Positions 1 to 10,680 of a stretch of DNA of 64,000 nucleotides are shown here, piece after piece. Made by a program: the position numbers and the translations under genes. Position 1 is the stretch's first letter. Each line of letters starts with the position of its first letter. The stretch is from positions 20,796,739-20,860,738 of the forward strand of contig CM055192.1 of NCBI GenBank assembly GCA_029224185.1, given 5' to 3'. Under the pieces are notes generated by a model. It was not told where the DNA came from, ran no database searches, and saw nothing but the letters and a program-made list of their open reading frames with translations. The stretch is from Karalla daura (lineage: Eukaryota; Chordata; Actinopteri; Chaetodontiformes; Leiognathidae).

Positions 1-954
1 TTTGTGCCTCTAGCCATCCCTGTAATCGTATCCTTGACACTAGGACAGGCAGGAAAAAAAACATGTTAGTTCCTAACAATCAGATCTCCACCCTGAACAT
101 CCAGTATTACACAAGGCATCTGGCTTCACTATCGCATGAGAAAAACAAGAAGCGGCAGTGGCCTTTTCTCTGACCGATCCTCCATTATTCATGAATTTAT
201 CACAGGGAGACAATCAGGGGACCAGTTTGAAGTCTGAAGCGATGATGAAATGTAAAAAGCACTCATGACTTCACCAGTGATCCTAGCAGACCTCTCTCTG
301 GAGTTTAACTCCAGCCTCGATCTCTGGCACAGTCCAGCACTTTCGACAGGCAGAGACGTCACTGAGGGGGTATAGGGTAGCGCATAGTTGAGTCTGGAGT
401 GCGGACGGGAGTTTCGGGGGGGTGGGGCAGGCCACGCTACTTGTGGCGGCAGTGATATTTAGCAGTTCCAGAGCAGCTGCTAGCAAACCGGAGAGATAAA
501 ACCACCATAAACAGAGTTAGGAGGAGAAGGTGCAGCAGCAGGAGGACAGGGCTGGGGGAGGTGGGGGGGGGGGGGGGGGCGACTCTCCAGGCTTACCTTC
601 AGCATGTATGAGTGGCTTTCGTCAAGAGAATCGTTCTTGGGAGAATGAAAAGGATGTTTCATCATTTGTTCATTGCAAACCACCCAGTTGTCCCAAGGCA
701 AAAAACAAAAAAGCAAAAACAACACCGCCTGGAGTGAGCAATGGAAAAGCGTGTGTGCCAGATGTAACACATTTTGATCCAGTGTCGTCAACACCTGCTT
801 GATTTACATGCACACTGACGCCCATGGAAAAAAAAACTGTTACGACATAAAGTATTGATGGGGACACTCATCCGTGTGACCTTCAGCTAAACTATTGCGC
901 AATGTTGAACAGAAGAGATCTGAGGTCACTTATCTGTTGTTTTTTTCCCAATAG
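1..954 (+). other. hspb8 intron 1 (3' part)
   Basis: Non-coding sequence upstream of hspb8 exon 2. It ends in a long T-rich polypyrimidine tract and the ATAG acceptor at 951-954. It holds a 17-base G run at 563-579. The open frames here are short, unlike any family I know, and partly created by the G run. I see no exon 1 of hspb8 in it. Confidence 0.75.
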
Positions 955-3900
955 GCAAACATGAAGAAAAGCAGGAAGAGGGAGGCATAGTGACAAAGAA
1001 TTTCACAAAGAAGATACAGTAAGTATCATATCTGCACTATTTCAATGTTTTTCTGTCTATCGGGGACACAAAGAGCTTCAATTCCCATCATAGTCATTTT
1101 AGAAAATAGATTTCCTTTCTGTCAAGCACAGTAAATGATTGAGACTTGTTTGTCTACTCTTTGATCTCATATGTCTCTGAAGTATGGAAAATGAAAATTG
1201 GTTCTAATAACTGGGAACAGAAAGTTTTGATTGCTGCAGAGGTAGAAAAAAAATCACCATTATTTTCCTTATATTTTATTTGCCTTTGCAATGTTACATC
1301 TTTTTCCAGGAGGTTTTATTTACATTCATAGTTTGTGTATCCTTGAGCTCAAGCAACTCTGCCCACAATGAAGCATTTCCATCAAAATGACCTTGCCAAG
1401 CCCATCCTGTTTTTCTTAAAAGTTAAAAACCTGCATATTTTTCATCAATCTGTACCCACTAGCTGTCCATATACTGTCTTGAGATACATCTTGGTGCGTT
1501 ACCACCAGCTGTGATGCCACAGGAAGCGCACACATTTATCAGGGGTCACTACATGAGTGTGGGAGTGTGAGGTAGTAAGACAAATCAAAACCACTGCACA
1601 AAGTTCTTTGTTGTTTTACATCTCTACCTCATTTAGATTTGTGTATTCCTTTGTGGTAGTATCTGTTGCAGTTGAGCTTTTCACAAACTCAACACGCATT
1701 GTCACATTTTTGGCCTGCATGCAGGCTGTAGTTGCACCTACTGTAGTAGACATGTTGGAGAACATAGGGAGGCTGCCTCAACTTTGTAGCTAGAATACCA
1801 AAGGAGCACACATAGCATCCAGATACATGGAGAAATATTCCCTATTCAACACCATCAGAACTCACACTTACAAACAACTGTCGCAGAGTCATCTCAGCTT
1901 GGAGAGGACAAACCACTCGCCACTCAAAACTTGTCAACTCCGAACTGTTGCCTGTGACAATAACGCCACATACAAACACTAGAATACTACAAGAAGAAGG
2001 CACTACACACACAAGTGTCGCCGTGTAGAGCAGGGCTGCCCTACATATTGCAGACTTATCATACTGTAACCCATCCAAGCCAAACAGGCCACAGAAGTTT
2101 CCACAACCTGCCCTGGCTCTCTGTCTCCACACGCATTAATTGGGTGGTGGGGAAACTTCAAACGGCGGCGCTAATCGCTGGTGCGAATCGCCGTTTCACT
2201 CGCGCGTCACTCCGGCTCTGTTAATTTCCTGTCGGCTAATTAGTGAGCAGTTGTGCCAGCTCCGCACTGCTCATATCACAATTGCTTTAATTGGAAAGTC
2301 CCGAGATCGGGCCTGTGCTCCCCGACGAAGCAAAACATAAAACCAGTGACACACTGAATGTATAGAGGCGGCTGGGAGGGGTGGGGGTGTGCATGTGGGG
2401 GTCATATATAAATAACTGACCTCGAAATCCATATCCTCTAGTTATATGAAAGCAAGAGATAGGCCAGGGAAATCACTTTACTAGTTCGTCTGGATAAAGA
2501 TGTAGTTTTAGTATTGTTAAGGGCTGTTTGGATTGAAGGACTTCTACTTGGTACCATAATTATAGAACACTTTACTTAATTACTTTGAGTGTTTTAAAAT
2601 GTGTCCATTAACAGCAATTAAACAAGACACAGCAATGAAAACAATAAAATGTGCTTTACATTAAAACAAGCATTCAACAGTGAGAATGAAAAGTGAGAAT
2701 ATGCGAGCATACAGTATAACATATGATTAAAACATGAAAAAAAACTGCCTTAAGTTATGTTAAAGTTATTTTTACAATTATAATTTCATGATAAGATTAG
2801 AAGAAAAACATTCTCTTTCACCTTAAAAGTTGTGAGGACTCGCAACATTTGTTTTATCATATCTAAGTGTTTTGATTAAATAAGTTAAGACAATTTGAAG
2901 ACAAGCCCTGATATTCTATAGAGCTAGCAACAGTGTAGATTAATATGGAATTACTTTTAATTTAGAACTAATACTGTGGAATAAAACTATGGAGATCATT
3001 GTTTTTAGGTCAAAATGAAACGTATTAGTACTGTAAGTGCACTTTGTAAATGTTATTTGCCTGCTCCTGTGTGTTTGACATACAAATTAACAGGATTAAG
3101 GGAATGTGGATGCTTCTTACAAATACCAGCACAAAGAAAATCATTGACAGGGATGTTGTTGATGAACACGAGGCAAAAGCAAGAAAGCGAAAGGTGCATT
3201 GACCTGTCACATTCTCAAGTGAGAAATATGTCAGTTATTAACCAAATATGTTGTTGTTCAATCAGTTCTGAGTGCAAAGGTGGTTTTAAAAGCAGAGATT
3301 ACAACATCCAGTGGCAGCAGCACAGTTGGCATGTTTCAAGTGCTTTGAATCTTTAGTTATGCCTCTTCAACTCAATTCAACCCTTCAGATACATGATGCT
3401 GCTGGACAGTTATGTGTTTAATACACTTCACACACTCTGTGAGTTGGCCGTGTCCGGCCCCACTGTCTCACCTCTCTCTCAGCCTCAGTATCTCTGCAGG
3501 GAAAAGCATATTGGACAGGTTTTTGGCAGCTGTACAAAATCAATGTGTGAGATAAAACATGCGCTTGCCAGAGGTAAATAAACTCCCAGAGCCGTACAGA
3601 TAAGGTTCCTCCTGCAGTCCCACGTAATGGGCTCGCTGAGTGATTTGACTTTGTCAGAAGGGGCAACTTTGCTTTGCGGAGTTTGGCTCCTTGAAGAAAA
3701 GAGAGGGCACCAATACTGACGAGTGTAGGTGTGTGTGTGTTGCTGGAGGAGAAGTGATTTAAAACAGTGTATGTCTAACCAAAATAGTAAACACCCATTT
3801 CAAATATCCATTGCAGTGTTTTAACAGTGAATATTGTACTAACAATCAGTACAATAGTTAGGACTAATTAGTCACTATTATAGACACGGTATAGTCCTCA

Positions 3901-6027
3901 GTAAATATCGCTGTGAACAACAAATATGTGCTGTCCCTGCACAGTAAATCCAAATGATTATTTGGGCCTTCTGTGTTAGACAAAGTGTCCTAATGAAGTT
4001 TTAAGTGAAATATTTCACCTTTCTTTGGATTGACTGCCCAACAGTGACGCTGACGACTTTCAATGATAACAGAAATAAAGTTTCCACCGGCAGGAGTACA
4101 CAGGCTGAATATCAGCTGCCATGGCTCTGTGGCTCAGTGTTGTTTCAATATTTGGTTGGGGAATATATTACATGGCATTGTAGATTTCATTATTTCTCAT
4201 ATTACGTTTGCAAATGTTTTCCCACAGCAGACTGAAGTGAGTGAATTGGAACAAAGGGAAAATCACCCAAAACCAGCAGAGAGTAACTGCCAGACCCTCA
4301 GCTCTCATCTGCTCTAAATTTAAATGCTGATGTCTATTGTTGTCTGGTACGTATTGAGGATCCGGTAGGATCACTTAAGGACAGATTGATTGGCATAAAA
4401 CTACCCAAGGTCTGACAATGGCTAATGTTTGATTAAAAAAAAAACCTTCTTATTATTTTTTTTTTTGCTAGCTTACAAAATGGGAGCCTCAAGAACATGA
4501 ATGACAAACAGACAACAACAAATTATCCATAAACTACCTATCCTAGGAGGTATGTGTATGTTATAATATGGTGCAATAACATCTTCAGATTTTCAGCTCA
4601 GTATTATTGTTATAATTTTGTCTTTGTTTTATTGTTTCTGTAGCTGATTTCCCAATCTGAGCTTTTACTGCATCCCACATTCAAACCTAGGATCTTAATG
4701 TCCATGTGTAAAGTTTTCTTTTCTTTTCTTTTCTTTTCTTTTTTTTGGGGATTACATCATATATACTATGTTGTGAAGCTTCAGGCTCACACTGCATGTG
4801 ACCCAAATAGACCTGACTTTACTTCCCCATGTGTTTGTGAGGTGAGCTTTGGTTTTCAGTCCCGTCTGACTTGTATTTCACATGGGAGTGGGAAGCCAGT
4901 GGAGGGTCCTCTCTAATTAAACAGAGGGTAAAGCCGCAGTCTCTTTCTCTGAGCAGGGCAGACCGATGTTTATATTAACTCCCAGAGACTCTTGGCTGCT
5001 CCTGCAGAAAATCCACAATAGCCATATTTGGCCATGCTCTCTGAAGAACAGGAGGATACCAGCGTCTCAGCAGGTTGTGGAGGATTTCCGCTCAGGAGGT
5101 CTTTTATATTGAAAACAAACAGGAAAGGGATTATAATTGTTGATTAGGTTTATTTTCCCTTCAGTTTTATTTCTCGTTGACTTTCCAACACAAAACTTGG
5201 AGGCCAATTATCAAAGAAGAAGGGGGAGAAAAAGCCAACCACACAATTTACTGTTGCCTACATGACAGATGTGAGCAGCAGGTTGGGAACATACACAGTG
5301 CCATTAGTTTACAGGTGTGAACCTTTTTCTTTTTCACTGGAATCAAGTTTTAAATTTACCAACCCCACCTTCATCCACCAGGTGTTTCCTCACTCCCCTG
5401 CATTGCAGGGATGAAGGGTTTCTAATGGCTGCTTTCAGTGGCTTCCAGTTATCTCCTAAGTGTGAAATATATATGTGTGCATCTGATGAATGCTCTTAAC
5501 AATAGTCCCATAGACATACCTACAGGGCTACACGACTGCAGGCTGTTGATGGACATAGACAAAATATACATTTTAAAAAAAACCCTGTATTTAGCAGGGT
5601 TTGACTGCAGTTGTTACAGAAGAAAATATTGCAGAGTTTTGCATGACCTCTGAGCTGTATCTCTTGGCTGTTTTTCCTCAACACTCTTTTATTTTGTGCC
5701 TCCCACTCGTGCTCTTAAACATGCTGAACACAGCAACTTACCAATGTTCCACTAAGTAAACTTCTGCCACTCTCAACTTTTAAACTTCTATCCTTGCATA
5801 TAAAAAAATACCTTACTCAAGCCATGTGCTCCTTCTCATTTCTCTTCTCCAGGATCCCCTTAGACGTGGACCCTCTCACTGTCTTCGCCTCCTTGTCCCC
5901 TGAGGGCGTCCTCATCATCGAAGCCCGCCAGACGCCTCCGTATTACCTGTTCAGCAATGAGGGCTCCCAAGGCACAGAGGCACTGGAGGCAGAGGCCCCC
6001 AAACCCCAAGAAACCCCCATGGCCTAA
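955..6027 (+). CDS. hspb8: hspb8, heat shock protein beta-8, partial (exons 2 and 3; exon 1 lies left of the window)
   Basis: Small heat shock protein HSPB8 (HSP22), a cytosolic chaperone that in vertebrates partners BAG3 in chaperone-assisted autophagy. Two exons are visible. Exon 2 is 955-1018 (64 nt) between an AG acceptor (953-954) and a GTAAGT donor (1019-1024); it reads KHEEKQEEGGIVTKNFTKK, the HSPB8 version of the second half of the alpha-crystallin domain. Exon 3 is 5853-6027, after a pyrimidine-rich acceptor ending TCTCCAG. It reads through DVDPLTVFASLSPEGVLIIE, the HSPB8 hallmark, to a TAA at 6025-6027. The phases agree: exon 2 ends in CA, and the first G of exon 3 completes a Gln codon. 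The last residues (to ETPMA) differ from the mammalian C-terminus. The N-terminal region and the start of the alpha-crystallin domain are missing because the window begins in intron 1. The downstream gene is convergent. HSPB8 identity is high confidence from the exon 2 and exon 3 signatures. Confidence 0.93.
2120..2340. promoter_or_regulatory. candidate conserved non-coding element in hspb8 intron 2
   Basis: A compact block unlike the AT-rich flanks: CpG-containing core (AACGGCG at about 2160 and its inverse CGCCGTT at about 2189 form a potential stem) bounded by several TAAT homeobox cores (CATTAATTGG, GCTAATTAGTG, TTTAATTGG). Vertebrate enhancers often look like this, but conservation cannot be tested from one sequence, so the call is inference. 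Confidence 0.25.
4714..4741. repeat. (TTTTC)n simple repeat
   Basis: Five or so uninterrupted TTTTC units followed by a T run. Confidence 0.9.
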
Positions 6028-6465
6028 ACTGCGACCATCCAACAAACACAACAAATCATCCTGCACTGATTACATGTTTTATATGAAGTGTGAGGCCTTC
6101 AGCTTTAACATTTGTCAGACACCTGGAAGTGAAACGTGTCAAATATGCGATGGAGAAATGTCCTCCTAGATCTTAGATATGAGCTGCACAGTCGAGTCGC
6201 AGAAGGGAGTATATAATTTTATGAAAATATAAATGATTAACAAGGGAGAGTTTTTTTACAGTATAATAGAAGAATATTTTGCATCTACGGGGTTAGAAGA
6301 AAGATATCGTCAGAACTGAAGTAAGACTTTCTAAATATTTTTCTAAGGATCATTGGATGTTTATTACTGAGACACTCAAAGACTTAGGTCTGTCTATTGC
6401 CTGTGCTGGTAATAACGAGAGACTGAGGTTATGTTCTGAGCAATAAAGATTACAAATGTTAAAAC
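6028..6465 (+). other. hspb8 3' UTR with AATAAA signal
   Basis: Sequence directly after the hspb8 stop. The first canonical AATAAA is at 6442-6447, giving a 3' UTR of about 430 bases. A second AATAAA at 6971-6976 is followed directly by a genomic A run and could serve a longer transcript. The cleavage site is inferred, not seen. Confidence 0.6.
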
Positions 6466-7745
6466 AGCAGTTCATGGCCCCTCAGTGTGTTTAGGTTGTA
6501 ATGTGCACATCTTGAGGTTGTCTGAGCTCGTTTGGGCCGCTGAAAGGTTATAAGCAGTGTAACATTCTTAATCAGTAGGTGAATATGATATGTGAAGGTC
6601 AAGTTTCAAATGATATTTGTACTTGTATTAACATGCAATTAATTCAGTGTATTACTCACAAATGTGCCTTAATTTACATGAGTGCCTTGACTTCATTTTA
6701 TTCTACTGTTGTGTACCTTTTTGAGTTACTGAATGTCTTTTAAACTGACAAAAACAAAAGTTGAGTACCTTCTGTAGCCACCTTCAAGGGTGAGTTGTTT
6801 TGTAAATATACGTTTTAAATGTGCCAATTCATTCATGAATATTAATCTGAAGTTTTGCAATATGGTTTGCATTTTTATTTTCTATTTCAGCATTCAGACT
6901 ATGGCTGCATGACTGTTTCCTGATTGTTTCCTGCCTTCTTTTCTGTTGATGTCTTTTTATTGGCTGATGCAATAAAAAAAAAAAAAAACGTCCGGCCAAT
7001 CTCACAGTGTGTCTTAACATCTGTGTCTTTTATTGAGAGCTGTGCCACTCACAGGCCTGGTTCCAGGGAGCTTGTGGTGTTATTGTTGGACAACAGAAGG
7101 AATTGGGCAGCAGATTAGCAGAGGGTTTAGTGCTGGGTGAGATTGGCACTGCTGTGCTGCAGAATGGGCCAAACGCACAGAGGCAGTCCTGCCAGAGCTT
7201 TTGTATGCAAAAGTGCAAGAATTGGGACACTTTCAACTGCGTGTTGTGTGATGCAAAATAATGTAATCGCTTCTCTGTGTATTGGAATCAAGAGGGATGA
7301 TCAGTTTGAATCTAAAAAGTTTCCAAAGTGGAGCCACTCTCTCGAAACAACAAAAGGAGGCCTTCACAGCTTTGGCTGTTCAAAGGCGGCGTGTTGTGAG
7401 AAGTGCCAGCTCACATAAACTGTTGTATTTATTGGTGTTAGACGATATGTGTGGACCTGCGTTGCCGTGGCAACGGGGCGATGGGAATCATGCCATTTTT
7501 TCTGGTTTTTTTTCCCTCCGGTAAATGAGTAATTCACAGCTGTGCAAACTTATAGTATTTAGTCCACGTCCAACCCTCGCAGCTCAAACGTCATCGTAGT
7601 TAAGCTCTCTGTTTTTTTCCCCCCATTTTCTCACATTTCTGATGTAGCCACCCACAAATCATTTTATGATTGAGAGGATGTGGAAGCATTGCATGTCACT
7701 TCTGCTGCTTTCCAGTCCAAAAGCATACATGTTTAGTTATAGCCT

Positions 7746-7811
<66 letters not shown>

Positions 7812-7985
7812 ATGTGTGATGTGATGGATTTTCTACCCAGATGAGTTGGTTTCATCATATGTGGACTGGGACAGGTTCCTCCAGACACTGTAACACTGTC
7901 AAGGTACATAGATTATGGCTGGGTGGATGATAGCATGTTAAAATAACATATAATACCAAGACCATGTTTAACTTTTTCACATGCT
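6466..7985. other. intergenic gap between two convergent small heat shock genes
   Basis: About 1.5 kb of non-coding sequence between the 3' ends of hspb8 and its neighbour. The only marked structure is the (TG)n tract at 7748-7809. No further exon or RNA gene was recognised. Confidence 0.7.
7748..7809. repeat. (TG)n microsatellite, about 31 units
   Basis: Uninterrupted TG dinucleotide repeat between the convergent heat shock genes. Confidence 0.97.
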
Positions 7986-7991
7986 TCTGCT

Positions 7992-7997
7992 TTTATT
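7992..7997 (-). terminator. AATAAA poly(A) signal of the HSPB1-class gene
   Basis: The plus strand reads TTTATT here, so the minus strand has AATAAA 141-146 bases past the stop codon at 8138. It is the nearest canonical signal and implies a short 3' UTR (about 7970-8137). Confidence 0.55.
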
Positions 7998-8137
7998 GGA
8001 GCTCCAAAGGCAGCGTGGCTTTTATACCTAGTGACTAAGTGTTTCTGTAGAAGTGGTGCAAAGCAAGCTGTGCAGGCTGTCTGGGTATTTGGTATTCAGT
8101 ATGTAGTGTGTGCAACATTTCTGGGATATGTGTTTTT

Positions 8138-8653
8138 CTACGCGATATGTTGTTGTGTTATGATGGGATGCTCCAGTTCCTGGATCGGGACCTGGCTGGG
8201 TGGACTCTCGTCCAGCTCCGTATCCTCAGTCTGGGTGATCTCCTCAGCAACCTCCCCTGAGCCGGCCATTACCTGGATGTCACCATCCACTTCTGGTTCC
8301 TTGTGTTCCAGCTCTGCGCCTTGGCTTTCTTGGTTTTCCAGGATTACTGGGCGCTGAGAAGAATCTTGAAGACTGCCTTCGCCGTCTGCAGGCTCTGAAG
8401 GGTGGGATTCTCCAGCTGGCTTCTCCTGGGTCTCCTCCCCCACCTCCTCCGGTAGGCTCCTCTCCTCATGTTGCTGAGGCCCAGCTGTGGCACTTCCAGG
8501 CTGGGCCTGATCTCCATAGAGCTCTTGTGGAAACTCCTCCCCTTCCTGCCCTGCAGGTGGGATCCCAGTGGTGCCTGCTGCACCGCAGCTAACAGATTCT
8601 CTGTCTGGGTCTTCCTCTGCCTCCTGGTGTTCTTCCGTTCCCTCCATTTCCAC
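8138..8653 (-). CDS. exon 4 of the HSPB1-class gene: acidic, low-complexity tail
   Basis: An exon of 516 nt that starts after ATTGCAG and ends in a TAG-type stop at 8138-8140. It encodes residues 185-355. Composition is dominated by Glu, Gln, Pro, Ser and Gly (for example EEVGEETQEKPAGES), with no predicted globular motif or membrane segment. The frame is open throughout and continues exactly from exon 3 in phase 0, which argues for real coding rather than read-through. Likely disordered and strongly acidic; such tails often increase chaperone solubility, but that role here is inference. Confidence 0.75.
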   Translation of the reverse strand: MEMEGTEEHQEAEEDPDRESVSCGAAGTTGIPPAGQEGEEFPQELYGDQAQPGSATAGPQQHEERSLPEEVGEETQEKPAGESHPSEPADGEGSLQDSSQRPVILENQESQGAELEHKEPEVDGDIQVMAGSGEVAEEITQTEDTELDESPPSQVPIQELEHPIITQQHIA

Positions 8654-10432
8654 CTGCAATAGTGCATAAGTATGCTTAAAATATCGGTCTGTCTCAAAAT
8701 GACTCAAATTATTAGGATTAGCCCCCAACCATCCCACCTCAATACTGGATCTCTATAGCACTTCTTTCAAAAGACACCCAAGTGAAATATTGAAAAAATG
8801 CAGTCTTGCATGTTGTTGCTTTAGAAACGACACAGTGTATTTCAACATTTTGAGAAATTAGCATTTTTCAGTGAGATTAAACAATGCAAAAACGCAGAAA
8901 TATACAGTCTGTGTTTGCAGGAGCAACCAGCCTGGCTCCTCAAGTTGTTACAGAATCCACTTTTATAACCCTCTAATGAACATGTCATGTCTAATCTGTT
9001 TAATAAAACAAATATCTAATCCAAACTGTGAAAATTAGTGCTTCAGGGTTTTGTTTTTGTGAAGATTTCCTGTCCAAGAGCAGCCTTGACGATTCAAACA
9101 CTTTAGTCTTTGTTTATCTGTGAGTCACCAGAAGAAGATTTCATTATCTTCTTCGCTCTTTTCACTCTGTACAATAAACTAAGCAATATTATAAGCATTG
9201 TGTATTTTTCTGCATTTTGTCAAACTGCAGAAAAATAAAAGTTCAGTATGCCCCAAAAACCTCCCAGATGTGATCACCTTTATGGGAATGATGATGGCAG
9301 CAGGAACAGAGGTTTCAGGAACTGGAGCCTCCACAGTTAAAATAGCATCCACAGAAAGTGTGGATGTGATTTTGATTGCGTCAATCTCAGCTGGGAGCCT
9401 GAAAATGACCAGATGGTGTCACAAATGTCTCTAATACTGAGACTGATGTGCGAAAAGAAACAAACAAACTTTTCAGCACAGTGAGCATTTTGGAGATTAG
9501 ATTTTGTAACAAACAAAACAACAACATTTGGTCCTGTTTTTATAGCTACTAAGTGGTGTTTAGAATGTTATAAGCTGTGAATATCTCAGCATCTGCAGCT
9601 TAACGTCAGCATTTCAGTTTCGTACCTGTATTTCCTTGTGAAACATCTGGCGATAAATCCGTGCTCATCTGGCCTCTCCTCGTGTTTCCCTTGAGATGGA
9701 TTACCATTTATGTGGGAAGAATAAGAGGACATGCAGAGGAATCAAGCAACACACAGAAACCACTCAACACTTAAATTAATTTTTGCCACAGAGCTGCGAT
9801 TTCCCTGAGCACATTACCGAAGCAGCTTTCTAATTTTGTTACATTCAGTTTCCTTTCCATCATCGTCTGGCTTTAAGGGGCTTATTCTGTGAGCTGTGAG
9901 AGAAGTCTATTTAGATAACTCTTACTCTCTGAGATAATAATATTAGATAGATAAGATTATTAATACTTCATTAGGCGTAGGAACCATCCTGTGTGTGTAA
10001 AAGTAATTAACAATGCATGATAAAGTGAACTTTCAGAGCAGTTTAATTAACAGACTGTTCTATACCTCTGACCTCCAGGAATCCATCTCTGACGCTGAGC
10101 GAAATCTCTGAAGGGGCGAAGTGCGCCACATCCAGGCTGACCCTCCACTTGTACTGCTCTTTACTCATCTCCTGGCTGGGATGATGCATCGATGCAGAGA
10201 TGTAGGGCACAAACAGTGGAGCGGGTGTGTAGCCCGGCCAGGAGCAGGCTGCCAAACTCCTCTGGAGCCCGTCCACGTCGATCCTCCGAGGGTCCCACGG
10301 CTCCAGGAGAGGCGTCAGGCCAATGTCCTGATTGAAAAGCCGGCTGGGCTGCCACCATTTTCTCAGAGGGTACCAAGGGACGCCCCTGCTGTACTCCCCA
10401 CATGACAGCTCTGTTTTCGTCTGCTCGCTCAT
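8138..10432 (-). CDS. HSPB1-class small heat shock protein with long acidic C-terminal tail (candidate hspb15), 4 exons, 355 aa
   Basis: Exons: 10066-10432, 9626-9689, 9278-9398 and 8138-8653, all with GT-AG borders and matching phases (1068 nt). Residues 24-39 (RKWWQPSRLFNQDIGL) match the N-terminal motif of HSPB1. Residues about 95-175 form the alpha-crystallin domain, with WRVSLDVAHFAPSEISLSVR, then KHEERPDEHGFIARCFTRKY, then LTVEAPVPE. IPI at 181-183 is the C-terminal I-x-I motif used for oligomer contacts. Exon 4 then adds 171 residues rich in Glu, Gln, Pro, Ser and Gly (185-355), where most family members end within about 20 residues. Expected role: ATP-independent holdase in the cytosol. 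Its place next to hspb8, not ywhag, argues against it being the hspb1 orthologue; the fish-specific hspb15 is my best guess, but I cannot confirm that symbol. The start at 10432 is the first Met and lies about 240 bases from a TATA box. The gene is convergent with hspb8. Confidence 0.88.
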
Positions 10433-10660
10433 GTTTTCAAGGGATAAAGTGACACACGGAGAAAGGGAGAGAGAAAGAAAAAAAAAAGAAGATGAAAAAG
10501 TGGCAACACTTTTTTCGTGATGACAGTCAGTGAGTAAGTTCCGGTCTCTTGGGGGAAGGGATGACTCACTGATATTTCGGCAATTAAAAATCTCCTTAAT
10601 GAGTGAGGGAATGATACAAGAACGATTCTACAAAGCTGTGGCTGGGGAGGCTGAGCAAAT
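10433..10660 (-). other. 5' UTR of the HSPB1-class gene
   Basis: Region between the inferred transcription start (about 10645, judged from the TATA box) and the ATG at 10430-10432. It carries an A/G-rich stretch at 10465-10500 and no upstream coding exon that I can see. Confidence 0.45.
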
Positions 10661-10670
10661 CTCAGAAGGG

Positions 10671-10680
10671 CTTTATATAG
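10671..10680 (-). promoter_or_regulatory. TATA box of the HSPB1-class gene
   Basis: Read on the minus strand this is CTATATAAAG, a near-perfect TATA box about 240 bases before the start codon. A second TATAAATA lies at 10820-10827 on the same strand. I looked for clear alternating nGAAn heat shock elements in 10680-10980 and found none convincing, so heat induction is not shown by the sequence. Confidence 0.55.

Larger units (their letters stand above)
1019..5852 (+). other. hspb8 intron 2
   Basis: An intron of 4,834 bases, opening with GTAAGT and closing with a pyrimidine tract and CAG. It contains a GC-rich block with homeobox-type sites at about 2120-2340 (described separately), a (TTTTC)n run at 4714-4741, and otherwise AT-rich unique sequence with no credible exon. 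Confidence 0.8.

Noticed and set aside
530..802. Plus-strand frame of 90 residues with a poly-Gly run before hspb8 exon 2
   Set aside because: The Gly run comes from the 17-base G tract, the frame lies inside intron 1, and it does not match HSPB8 exon 1.
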